DNA of 39,447 nucleotides from a virus. Shown here in pieces: positions 28,262-35,810 of this stretch (within the stretch, counting starts at the first letter, position 1; each line of letters opens with the position of its first letter). A program made the position numbers and the translations under genes. The stretch spans positions 1 to 39,447 of the IMG/VR virus record IMGVR_UViG_3300036828_001639; one strand, 5' to 3'. Under the pieces are notes generated by a model. That model saw only the letters and a program-made list of their open reading frames with translations. It did no database searches and was not told the DNA's origin.

Positions 28262-31007
28262 ATCACAGACAGTCGGTTATACCTACTTTAAAGGTTTTAT
28301 GGCGGTCATAGGTAATCGCATTGAGCAGCTGCTAGATATCAATCCAGATAAAAAAGGCTGGATTATGACAGCAGATCAAAAAGAAATTCTGAAAGCTGGA
28401 CAAGCATCAGTTGGTATTAACTTACCCAATTTATTTGGTGGTGATAAAAAGGAAGGGGGGTGGGTTGGGGCAATTGATGTTTATGTGGGGAGAGATGAAC
28501 AGTCACAAAACGCTTATTTAGCAAATCAAATTGATGAAGATGTTTCTGCATATCCAAATTTGTCTTATTTAGTATTTCGTGGTCAAGACAGCTTAGATAA
28601 AGGCTTTCAATTAGTTTCTATGTCTGGAATGATGAAGGAATTCATGCTTTGGGTTAAGCGGACGAGAGTCAAAAATGATGGGAGTAGACAGTGGTATGAG
28701 ATTCGACCAAGAGATCAAGCTGTAGTCTGTGAAATAGAAGCGTATGAACACAATGATTGTAAGTTTATTAAAGCAGACTATAGAGATTATTCGGTGAGAT
28801 GGAATCGTATTAGTAATGATGATCGATTCTTAACTTATAGTAGTGGTTTTAGATTGTCAGATGCATTTGCAAGAAACCGCGGGGATTGCTGGGTAAAATT
28901 CTTATTTAAAGCTGCAACAGGCGCACCTGTTAATTTATCAATTCCTCAATTTTTGGTTTCTTCAGGAACAACAGTTGGGGTAAGCGTCTCTCCATTTCTT
29001 AAAGTTGCAGAGTTAGATCATAAATCAAATAGTATTGAAGAATTCTGGGATCAAGAAATTGCTCTAGATGTAACTTTAAATCCGTGTGAATTAACAGAAC
29101 ATTGGGTTAAATTTTCATGGACTTTTATTAACACTGTTAATACTGGTTATCCAGGCGGAAAGCCCTCTGATTTTTATTTCGATTACACAGCACCAGTTCC
29201 TGTGTCAGATACTGCTTGTGATAATTTAAGTGGGTATGACATAAATCCTATACATAAAATTAGGGAAATACTGACAGACTACACAGCAATGAGTAAGCCT
29301 GAGTCAGATATTAATGATGAGAATTTTAGATTCATGGCTGATCGTATTTATGATGAAGGTCTTGGTATATCTTGGTGTATTCAACAAAAATCATGCAAGG
29401 AAGCGCTGGAAGAACTTGAATATCACATTGAGGGCGGGGTGCGAATCAATCGTCAAACTGGGCTTTATGAAGTTATTCTATTCAGAGATGATTTACTTAA
29501 TTTAGCTGATGCTTTGCATTTTGATGAGACTAATATTAAGTCATTTCAGCCTGATATTGTGAATGCAGAAGATCAGATTAATGCAGTGAATGTATCGTTT
29601 TATGATCGAATGAATATTAAAGAATCTGCATTTTCACTCAGTGATTTGGGTTCTTTTCATACGATAGATCATGAAAATGCTGAGGATGTTAAATTTCCAT
29701 ATTTTATGACGCGCAGAAATGCGGAAATGGTTGCTAACTGGAAGTTAAAACAGTTTTCAACAATGGCATGGAAAGGCACTTTTACGACTGGTCGTTATGA
29801 AGCTCGTAAGCTGAATAAATATGATGTTGTACTGCTTTCATGGAAAAGTAAAAACATCGTCAATTTACCTGTTCGAATAATCAATATTAATCTTGGTAAT
29901 GGGCGTGACAACACAGTCACTTTAGATTTTGTTGAAGTTGTTCCATATTCAAGCATTAGCTATTCAAATATCAATGTAGATCCGAATCCTAATCCAATTC
30001 TACCACCGCAGCCTAACTCAAGTATTGTGTTTGAAATGCCATATTTTGAAGCTGTGCAAAGAATGGGGCAAACTTCGGTAGATACAGAGTTAACCAATAA
30101 TCCAGAAATTGGCTATTTGATGGCAGCAACAATCAAGCCTCAAAATAACTCATTGAGTGCTTTGCTGTACTCAGATAGCGGCTCAAATTCATCAAATTTT
30201 GAAGAAGTCGGTGTAGTTGATTATTGTGCGGGTTGTATCTTGGATCAAGATATCTCATTTATTGATACATCTTTTGCGGTCAAAAATGTTCAGGATTTAT
30301 CTCGTGTAAAATTTGGCACTCTAGTTCAAATTGATCAAGAGCTTCTTGTTTATCAAAGCTATGATACTGAAACAAAGGTGCTCACAGTCAAGCGAGGGGC
30401 ACTAGATACGCTACCAAGACCGCATTCGAAAGATGCGGTTTTTTACTTTTGGGATGACTCAAGCGGTCTAGATCAGACGGTTTATGTTGATGGTGAGACT
30501 GTTCAGGCGAAAGTATTAACAACTACACCTAGCGGAGTTGAGAGTCTAGAAACAAGTGCTGTTCGAATTCTCAATATTAAAGGTCGTGCAAACAGGCCAT
30601 ACCCACCAGCAAATGTCAAAATTAATGATGAATATTGGCCTGTAGAAATTGAAAATGATCTCGTCTTAACTTGGGTTGATCGAAACCGAATTCAACAAAC
30701 TGGTGGTGAAATACTAGGTTTTTTTGAGTCAGGTATAACGCTTGAAAGTGGGGTCACTTATCAATTAATCCTTGTTGAGCAAGATGAGAACGATGTTGTA
30801 TTGAGAACTCAGAATTTAAGTTTGGGCTCACTTAATACTTATACTTTTGCCACATCATCAATGGATGCAAATACATTCTCTATTGAAATTACTTTGAAAT
30901 CATTGAGAGATGGCTTTGAGTCTTATCAATCATTTAATCACACTGTAGAACTGAGTAAGTTTTTTAGTGCGCCTTATGATATTCAATATACAGTGAGTGA
31001 ATCATGA
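28248..31007 (+). CDS. Tail tip/host-specificity protein, gpJ-like (919 aa)
   Basis: A large central tip protein. The N-terminal half contains GGSKSQTVGYTYFKGFMAVI and ILKAGQASVGINLPNLFGG. The middle holds CDNLSGYDINPIHKIREILT, RIYDEGLGISWCIQQKSCKE and GGVRINRQTGLYEVILFRDD, all typical of the baseplate-hub-like part shared by lambda gpJ and gene-transfer-agent tail proteins. A Pro-rich joint (about 580-590) precedes a C-terminal region with fibronectin-like strands (PPANVKINDEYWPVEIENDL). The C-terminus is expected to meet the receptor or the following SPRY-like protein. It overlaps the next gene as ATGA. Length fits the family. Confidence 0.9.
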   Translation: MGGSKSQTVGYTYFKGFMAVIGNRIEQLLDINPDKKGWIMTADQKEILKAGQASVGINLPNLFGGDKKEGGWVGAIDVYVGRDEQSQNAYLANQIDEDVSAYPNLSYLVFRGQDSLDKGFQLVSMSGMMKEFMLWVKRTRVKNDGSRQWYEIRPRDQAVVCEIEAYEHNDCKFIKADYRDYSVRWNRISNDDRFLTYSSGFRLSDAFARNRGDCWVKFLFKAATGAPVNLSIPQFLVSSGTTVGVSVSPFLKVAELDHKSNSIEEFWDQEIALDVTLNPCELTEHWVKFSWTFINTVNTGYPGGKPSDFYFDYTAPVPVSDTACDNLSGYDINPIHKIREILTDYTAMSKPESDINDENFRFMADRIYDEGLGISWCIQQKSCKEALEELEYHIEGGVRINRQTGLYEVILFRDDLLNLADALHFDETNIKSFQPDIVNAEDQINAVNVSFYDRMNIKESAFSLSDLGSFHTIDHENAEDVKFPYFMTRRNAEMVANWKLKQFSTMAWKGTFTTGRYEARKLNKYDVVLLSWKSKNIVNLPVRIININLGNGRDNTVTLDFVEVVPYSSISYSNINVDPNPNPILPPQPNSSIVFEMPYFEAVQRMGQTSVDTELTNNPEIGYLMAATIKPQNNSLSALLYSDSGSNSSNFEEVGVVDYCAGCILDQDISFIDTSFAVKNVQDLSRVKFGTLVQIDQELLVYQSYDTETKVLTVKRGALDTLPRPHSKDAVFYFWDDSSGLDQTVYVDGETVQAKVLTTTPSGVESLETSAVRILNIKGRANRPYPPANVKINDEYWPVEIENDLVLTWVDRNRIQQTGGEILGFFESGITLESGVTYQLILVEQDENDVVLRTQNLSLGSLNTYTFATSSMDANTFSIEITLKSLRDGFESYQSFNHTVELSKFFSAPYDIQYTVSES
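30418..30445 (+). other. Terminator-like hairpin inside the gpJ-like gene
   Basis: ACCGCAT, loop TCGAAAG, ATGCGGT, then six T residues: a full intrinsic terminator by form, inside the J-like coding sequence (RPHSKDAVFYFW). Together with the hairpins at 14243, 25951 and 28112 it suggests that late mRNA synthesis depends on antitermination. Confidence 0.65.
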
Positions 31008-31789
31008 AGATAGATTATCAATTTAAGGTTGATGGTTTTTATCATAGTGTTAAATACTATCGCTCTGAAACACCGATGAATCCTGAATCTATGCCGTTAC
31101 CCACAGCTGAAAATATCACTTTAACAGAGTTTGCAGATACAACTGCATTGGCAAACAAGAAATACTATGTTCGATTTTCTTCAGTCCAAAATGCGGTTGA
31201 AAAGACCAGTGAAGAAATTGAAGTTGATACACATACGTTCAAACAAACAGTGGTTTTCTCTAAATGGAATGGTGTTTCTCAAATCGTTTTATCTAATTCA
31301 AATAAAACGATTACATATCAATCGGGTCTGTGGCAACAATGGTTTCATGATGGCGTTAGTGTGGGGCGCACAGTTGGTGATAAAGCCAAATATATTGAAT
31401 TTACTATTGATACTTTTGCAGCTATTGCAACTAACTCGCTTGCAATTGGCCTTTCAACTTCAATGAGTTCAAGCGGTAATGCTGGGAATGATGGAAGAAT
31501 TCAATATTTTGGTGATGGACGGAAAAGGGAAAATGGGACTTATTCTAATTATGGGCCAACATTTACAGCTGGAGATAAAATCGGGATTAAATTGGAAAAG
31601 TCTGGTTCAAACACATCTATATCCTTTTATAAAAATGGGGTTAATCTAGGTGTTGCATTTACTCGAACTGGCTTAACAACAACTTTCTATCCAGCTATTT
31701 CATTCTATGCAAACGCAACAGCGGATAATGCAAAGTTAACGATTAATCAATACATAGTCACTGATCCAACGGGGCTAGTAGCTTGGTAG
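31004..31789 (+). CDS. Tail fibre-like protein with C-terminal SPRY-type domain
   Basis: A 261-aa protein. Residues 1 to about 80 are strand-rich and fibronectin-like (YHSVKYYRSETPMNPESMPL). Residues about 85-255 look like a SPRY/B30.2 beta-sandwich: KTITYQSGLWQQWF, then YFGDGRKRENGTYSNYGPTF, TAGDKIGIKLEKSGSNTSIS, FYKNGVNLGVAFTRTGL and TFYPAISFYANATADNAKL. The 'FYKNG..LG.AF' turn is typical. SPRY domains bind proteins or glycans, so this is a candidate receptor-binding module. It follows directly after the gpJ-like gene (ATGA overlap) and ends in a terminator. Confidence 0.75.
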   Translation: MKIDYQFKVDGFYHSVKYYRSETPMNPESMPLPTAENITLTEFADTTALANKKYYVRFSSVQNAVEKTSEEIEVDTHTFKQTVVFSKWNGVSQIVLSNSNKTITYQSGLWQQWFHDGVSVGRTVGDKAKYIEFTIDTFAAIATNSLAIGLSTSMSSSGNAGNDGRIQYFGDGRKRENGTYSNYGPTFTAGDKIGIKLEKSGSNTSISFYKNGVNLGVAFTRTGLTTTFYPAISFYANATADNAKLTINQYIVTDPTGLVAW

Positions 31790-31808
31790 CACCTTCGGGT
31801 GCTTTTTT
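31788..31808 (+). terminator. Terminator between tail and lysis genes
   Basis: AGCACC, loop TTCG, GGTGCT and six T residues. It starts at the stop codon of the SPRY-like gene. Confidence 0.85.
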
Positions 31809-31830
31809 ATTGCCAAAAATAGGGGGTTGT

Positions 31831-32166
31831 GTGGATAAAGAAACATTAAAAGAGATCGTTACTGGTCTTATTACTTACGGCTGGATGATTGCTTTAGCAA
31901 TGCTTGGAGGCTTGGTTGCCTTTATCCGCAGACTAAATCAATCAAAAGAACCTAAGCCGTTGAAGGAGATATTTATGCGACTTTTCGGTGAGTTAATTAT
32001 CTCTGCATTTGCAGGGATTATCACAGTTCTATTGTGTATTTACTGGGATATGCCATTGGTACTTATTGGTGTACTTGCAGGCATGGCAGGGCATTTAGGT
32101 GGTAAAGCCATCGATACCTTTGTGCTGATTTGGAAAGCAGTAGTTTCGGGAGGTAAGTTGCCATGA
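31831..32166 (+). CDS. Holin, LydA-like
   Basis: A 111-aa membrane protein starting at GTG 31831 behind AGGGGG. It has three hydrophobic segments, at about residues 12-34 (YGWMIALAMLGGLVAF), 53-72 (LIISAFAGIITVLLCIYW) and 76-104. It fits LydA-type phage holins with a cytoplasmic basic loop (RRLNQSKEPKPLKEIFMR). It opens the inner membrane at the programmed time so that the endolysin, which has no signal, can reach the wall. It overlaps the endolysin start (ATGA). In-frame codons upstream to 31783 lie in the terminator and are not used. Confidence 0.85.
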   Translation: MDKETLKEIVTGLITYGWMIALAMLGGLVAFIRRLNQSKEPKPLKEIFMRLFGELIISAFAGIITVLLCIYWDMPLVLIGVLAGMAGHLGGKAIDTFVLIWKAVVSGGKLP

Positions 32167-32603
32167 AAACAAGTAACCCAGGAGTGGACTTAATCAAAGG
32201 TTTCGAAGGTAAACGTTTGAAAGCCTATGATGATGGTGTGGGCGTATGGACCATTGGATTTGGCACAATCAAATATCCTAATGGTGTGCGAGTCAAAAAA
32301 GGTGATGTATGCACTGAATCTCAAGCCGAGGAATATCTTCGCAATGACTTAGTCGTATTTGAACACACCATCAATCGATTGGTGAAAGTTCCGCTTAATC
32401 AAAACCAATTCGATGCTTTGGCTTCATTCTCTTACAACCTTGGCGAAGGCAATCTTAGCAAATCAACTCTGCTGAAAAAGCTTAATGTAAAAGACTACAA
32501 TGGTGCAGCTGCTGAATTTCCAAAGTGGAATAAGGCGGGAGGTCGTGTCTTGGCTGGACTTGTGAAACGTCGAAAAGCTGAAATGGAGTTATTCTTAAAA
32601 TGA
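32163..32603 (+). CDS. Endolysin, T4-type lysozyme (GH24)
   Basis: A 146-aa muramidase of glycoside hydrolase family 24. The catalytic triad is spaced correctly: Glu15 (KGFEGKRL), Asp24 (AYDDGVG) and Thr30 (VWTIGFGT). NQNQFDALASFSYNLGEGNL and the C-terminal AGLVKRRKAEMELFL complete the family pattern. It cuts the glycan strands of peptidoglycan. No signal peptide or SAR helix is present, so release depends on the holin. The stop overlaps the start of the broken spanin gene (AATGA). Confidence 0.95.
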   Translation: MKTSNPGVDLIKGFEGKRLKAYDDGVGVWTIGFGTIKYPNGVRVKKGDVCTESQAEEYLRNDLVVFEHTINRLVKVPLNQNQFDALASFSYNLGEGNLSKSTLLKKLNVKDYNGAAAEFPKWNKAGGRVLAGLVKRRKAEMELFLK

Positions 32604-32806
32604 CGCTATTCCTACTCATCTCAAAATGGCGAGAAATCTTAATTGGACTTCTCGCTTTTTTGTAGATTGTTTGTCTTGCCTTACTGAACCACAAAGTAGG
32701 GCAGATCCAGAAATACAAACAGACTGAAATTATTATTCAAACTGAGAATGCGAAAGCCAGAGCTGTCTTGCTGTTTTTGAGACATTTCCTTTGTTTTCTT
32801 CAATGA
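32600..32806 (+). pseudogene. Broken inner-membrane spanin (Rz-like)
   Basis: ATG 32600 overlaps the endolysin stop, the usual Rz position. The frame reads a basic start and membrane helix (LISKWREILIGLLAFL) and meets TAG at 32663-32665 after 21 codons. The same frame then continues with IVCLALLNHKVGQIQKYKQT and EIIIQTENAKARAV, the expected rest of the helix and the start of the periplasmic coiled coil, before becoming unrelated and stopping at 32806. So the gene has both a nonsense change in the helix and a lost C-terminal half. A likely outer-spanin remnant lies 0.8 kb to the right (33616-33747). Confidence 0.65.
32629..32661 (+). terminator. Terminator at the end of the lysis genes
   Basis: GCGAGAA (32629-32635) and TTCTCGC (32649-32655) form a perfect 7-bp stem with a 13-base loop, followed by six T residues. 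It lies within the broken spanin gene just before its TAG and is the last rightward terminator of the late operon. Confidence 0.65.
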
Positions 32807-32869
32807 CTTTTATCTTTTAAGCTTTAAATTCTGCTGTGTTTTCATCAGCACTCATCAAACTCAAAATAT

Positions 32870-33364
32870 TCATTCCCAATATTTCTGTCCCTCATTAATT
32901 GCAAAATTCACTATAAAATTACGAAAATTTCTTTCTACTTTTTTCCACTCTTCTCTGCTATCCATTCGGTTTGCTACTATTATAGAGCCATAATCCTCTT
33001 TAGTTTCATCTAACCTTAATAGCAATAAATCATTATCTCCCAAAAACTCACCAATAATATAATCCCCAAAGATGAAATCATCTCTATAATCATGCATAAA
33101 TTCTTGTGTTTTTACTTCTATGAAATATAAATCTAATAATATTAACCCCCACTGTCCATATATAACATCTTCAAACAAATATGCACCATTAGAAATTCTA
33201 TAGAATTCTATAAAATCTTCAGAAAAGGGTATATCATTAAATTCATTTATTCCATGTAAGAACCTACATCTAAATAACATATCTATGGAAATATTATTTA
33301 TTGCTTTAGGTTTCGTCCAACTATTTTTTAATAAATCTACATTGACTTCAAAACTATAATTCAT
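32870..33364 (-). CDS. SMI1/KNR4 (SUKH)-type immunity protein
   Basis: A 164-aa protein from ATG 33364. The second half shows the SUKH pattern: FSEDFIEFYRISNGAYLFED, then an aromatic-rich strand region, FIFGDYIIGEFLGDNDLLLL, and KEDYGSIIVANRMDSREEW. SUKH proteins neutralise nuclease and deaminase toxins of contact-dependent and polymorphic systems and are usually encoded directly after the toxin. Here the frame is open upstream into an HNH toxin fragment (33365-33511). ATG 33364 was chosen because AGG lies seven bases upstream and because the family starts near there. The gene is very AT-rich, unlike the phage genes. Confidence 0.8.
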   Translation of the reverse strand: MNYSFEVNVDLLKNSWTKPKAINNISIDMLFRCRFLHGINEFNDIPFSEDFIEFYRISNGAYLFEDVIYGQWGLILLDLYFIEVKTQEFMHDYRDDFIFGDYIIGEFLGDNDLLLLRLDETKEDYGSIIVANRMDSREEWKKVERNFRNFIVNFAINEGQKYWE

Positions 33365-33511
33365 ACTAGTACCTATTCCAAAACTGAGAATATTCCCTTT
33401 AATGCATTTTCTTTGAAAAGGCACTAAATTATTAAAATTATTAGTACCTCCAAATATTAGAGGCTTAATATGATGAATATCATTTTCACTCCAACCACCT
33501 ACTGGTGACTT
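33365..33511 (-). pseudogene. Remnant of a polymorphic HNH toxin C-terminus
   Basis: Upstream of and in frame with the SUKH gene the minus strand encodes KSPVGGWSENDIHHIKPLIF then GGTNNFNNLVPFQRK. The W..NDIHHI.PL..GGTN...NLVP pattern is the core of an HNH/WHH-type nuclease toxin. A stop (33514-33512) cuts it off upstream, so the delivery part and the toxin's N-terminal portion are missing. After FQRK a one-base shift would give a frame ending at TAG 33375-33373, eight bases before the immunity start. That suggests the original stop was lost by a small indel. It is not expected to encode a working toxin. Confidence 0.7.
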
Positions 33512-33615
33512 TTAACCACCGTCAAACCACTATTTAATATATCCATCACCTTTTAGATTCACTAAAAATAACATAAAAGAGCTTATGTAAAAACTTTGAT
33601 AAGTTCTCATGTAAA

Positions 33616-33747
33616 ATGCTACCGTGTCCTAAACTACTAAAGCTTGAGTCAGGGCAGGGTAAAGAAATCACACTTTGGATCATCGATACAGTTGCAAAAT
33701 ACAATGAGTGTAGTGCTTTGAATGATGCGAAGAATGATACCTTATAA
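33616..33747 (+). pseudogene. Probable outer-membrane spanin (Rz1-like) remnant
   Basis: A plus-strand frame beginning MLPCPKLLKLESGQGKEITL and continuing WIIDTVAKYNECSALNDAKN. The pattern Cys-Pro-x-Leu, a polar stretch, then W-I-x-D-T-x-x-x-Y-x-x-C resembles the mature end of Rz1-type lysis proteins, which start at a lipidated Cys. No signal sequence with proper lipobox precedes it; the upstream frame (from 33577) is polar. It is therefore read as the 3' end of a gene whose 5' part was lost when the toxin/immunity cassette was inserted. The alternative is a small unrelated gene. Confidence 0.45.
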
Positions 33748-33750
33748 AGG

Positions 33751-34404
33751 CTAAATTTGATTTCGAGTTTGAAGCTTTATATCAATCCTAGTGTTCAAAC
33801 TATTAATAAATACTTGAACATTTTTAATATTGTCATTATTAATGCCATGCTCATGAGCAATTTGCTGAACAAAAGATTTAATTTCCATTAATATATTAAA
33901 GACAAAGCTTAATTCATCATCATTATTAGTAATAGATTTTGAATAATCTAAAGCGATTTTGACACCAATATTGTGAGTCAATTCCTGAACATCAATTACC
34001 ACATCCATTACATGATTACTAAAAGCTATCTCAATCTCATTTGCTTGTGCTTTTGTTAAGGTTTCCTCATTGAAACGTAGCCTATTAATCTCAATTTGAC
34101 CTAGAATACTATTGAGTTTTTTAGTGGTTTTTAATAATACCTCAACAGCTTCATCATGAAGATCCTTTGTGCGATTGTATATTTCCTGCACCCTCCAATC
34201 ATTAAATAATTTAGATGCAATAAACGCAGCCCCTAACGTTGCCAGAACAGAAAGAAAATAAATACTCGCAACCCAAGCCTCTTTAAGTGCGTCATTTACA
34301 TCATTATGAATAAACATAATTAAAGTAACAAAAAAGAAAATTACTATTAGGTAAGAAATTGTTCCAAGGGTATTTACAAAAATTGATTTTATTTCTTCGT
34401 TCAT
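33751..34404 (-). CDS. Two-helix membrane protein with long cytoplasmic helix (217 aa)
   Basis: Membrane helices lie at about residues 16-34 (SYLIVIFFFVTLIMFIHN) and 45-67 (VASIYFLSVLATLGAAFIAS). They are followed by about 150 residues of mostly helical, charged sequence with coiled-coil character (LHDEAVEVLLKTTKKLNSIL). The stop is three bases from the end of the spanin remnant on the other strand. The gene is AT-rich and lies 32 bp after umuC on the same strand, so it may be co-transcribed with it under SOS control. No family is recognised. The architecture is like that of several prophage and defence-island membrane proteins. Confidence 0.7.
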   Translation of the reverse strand: MNEEIKSIFVNTLGTISYLIVIFFFVTLIMFIHNDVNDALKEAWVASIYFLSVLATLGAAFIASKLFNDWRVQEIYNRTKDLHDEAVEVLLKTTKKLNSILGQIEINRLRFNEETLTKAQANEIEIAFSNHVMDVVIDVQELTHNIGVKIALDYSKSITNNDDELSFVFNILMEIKSFVQQIAHEHGINNDNIKNVQVFINSLNTRIDIKLQTRNQI

Positions 34405-34436
34405 AACTATTTTAACATATAGATTTAATAGGTATT

Positions 34437-35723
34437 TTACCCATTAATTTGCAATAAACCATCCCAACTAAAATAATTCTGCGTCAATTTTCCCCGACTC
34501 ATACTCCATTTTCTGTCTTTTAATAAACAAGGTCCAATTGCCAGCTTCTTACTAAACTTCTCATTCACTTGTTCTAACGCGGTTTGAAGATTGTCATTCC
34601 TTTGAATAGCATCATAATCTGCAAGAAGATCAGGAACATATCTTGACTTAGATTCAATGCAAGTGAGAATCACACCACACTTCTTAAAATCTACACCTTC
34701 TTTATAAACCTTATCTATTTGCCTAAGGATGTGTTTAATGATTACCGCTGCGCTATCAGTTGGCTCAGGAAATGAAACACTCACACTTGCTTTGTAGAAT
34801 GGTTTTTTAGTGTCGAATGGGTTTGAATGTGCAAAGGCGATTACGCACCCAGTTAAGCCGTTCTGCCGTCTCAATTTTTTAACAGCAGCTTGAATATAGC
34901 AACTCATTGCTTCTGAAAGGCCATCTTGATCCAAGACACGTTGCCCAAATGAGCGCGATGAAACAATCTGTTTCTTATCTGGTGCGACTTCCTCAAGTTC
35001 AATACATGCGGTGCCTTGTAGCTCTAAAACAGTTCGCTTGATCACAACTGAAAATTGACTTTGGATAAAAGCTGGATCTGAAACAGCAAGATCAAATACT
35101 GTTTTAATATTTAGTGAATGAAGTTTTTTACAATGTTTGCGACCGACACCCCAAATCTCGCCAACATCTATATTCTGGAATAATCCCTCTTTTGAACACG
35201 GATCCATTTCAACAAGATTACAAATACCGTTGAAGTGCTTATTCTTCTTAGCAATATGATTTGCCATTTTGGCTTCGGTTTTACTGAGACCAATACCGAT
35301 GCATACTGGCAACCCCAGCCACATCAAAAGGGCATCTTTGATCTTTCCTACAAGAACGTTTAAATCTTGATTTGCATAGCTTGTAAGCTCAACAAATGTT
35401 TCATCAATAGAATAAACTTCAACATCTTTTTCACTGACAAATGATTTTATTGTCGCGGTGAATCTATGTGACATTTCCTCATAAACTGCATAGTTGCTTG
35501 ATAGAACAACTACATTGTGCTTTTCGACTATATCTTTAATTTGAAAAAGAGGCACGCCCATCTTGATACCCAAGTCTTTAGCTTCTTGGGAACGTGCAAC
35601 AGCACAGCCATCATTGTTGGATAGTACAATGACTGGTTTTCCATTCAATTTTGGCTGAAACAAGCGCTCACACGACACATAACAATTATTAATGTCGATG
35701 AGCGCGATAATCCTTTCTTTCAT
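34437..35723 (-). CDS. umuC: UmuC-type Y-family DNA polymerase
   Basis: A 428-aa error-prone polymerase subunit. The palm carboxylates are present: Asp10 in IALIDINNCYVSC, and Asp107-Glu108 in VYSIDETFVELT. GVGRKHCKKL is the helix-hairpin-helix, and the C-terminus ends with WSMSRGKLTQNYFSW, close to the UmuC ending. With UmuD' it forms Pol V and copies damaged DNA. No umuD gene precedes it here, so it would need a host or other prophage UmuD. An SOS-like operator and promoter lie immediately upstream (35727-35780). The neighbour on the same strand is a SRAP protein, also tied to damaged DNA. Confidence 0.95.
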   Translation of the reverse strand: MKERIIALIDINNCYVSCERLFQPKLNGKPVIVLSNNDGCAVARSQEAKDLGIKMGVPLFQIKDIVEKHNVVVLSSNYAVYEEMSHRFTATIKSFVSEKDVEVYSIDETFVELTSYANQDLNVLVGKIKDALLMWLGLPVCIGIGLSKTEAKMANHIAKKNKHFNGICNLVEMDPCSKEGLFQNIDVGEIWGVGRKHCKKLHSLNIKTVFDLAVSDPAFIQSQFSVVIKRTVLELQGTACIELEEVAPDKKQIVSSRSFGQRVLDQDGLSEAMSCYIQAAVKKLRRQNGLTGCVIAFAHSNPFDTKKPFYKASVSVSFPEPTDSAAVIIKHILRQIDKVYKEGVDFKKCGVILTCIESKSRYVPDLLADYDAIQRNDNLQTALEQVNEKFSKKLAIGPCLLKDRKWSMSRGKLTQNYFSWDGLLQING

Positions 35724-35726
35724 AAC

Positions 35727-35780
35727 TTGATATCGTTACATAATCAAGATAATGATAAAATTCCCTTGGGATGAATTCAA
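35727..35780 (-). promoter_or_regulatory. umuC promoter with UmuDAb-like SOS operator
   Basis: On the minus strand TTGAAT (35780-35775), 17 bp and TATCAT (35757-35752) form a promoter. Just downstream lies the imperfect palindrome TTGATTATGTAACGATATCA with a final A (35747-35727). It matches 16 of 21 positions of the Acinetobacter UmuDAb box as I remember it (TTGAAAATGTAACTTTTTCA plus A), including the whole ATGTAAC centre and both TTGA/TCAA ends. Binding there would block transcription until DNA damage triggers UmuDAb cleavage. Confidence 0.65.
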
Positions 35781-35810
35781 ATTTATAAACTGTGGATAAA
35801 CAAGGGTACG

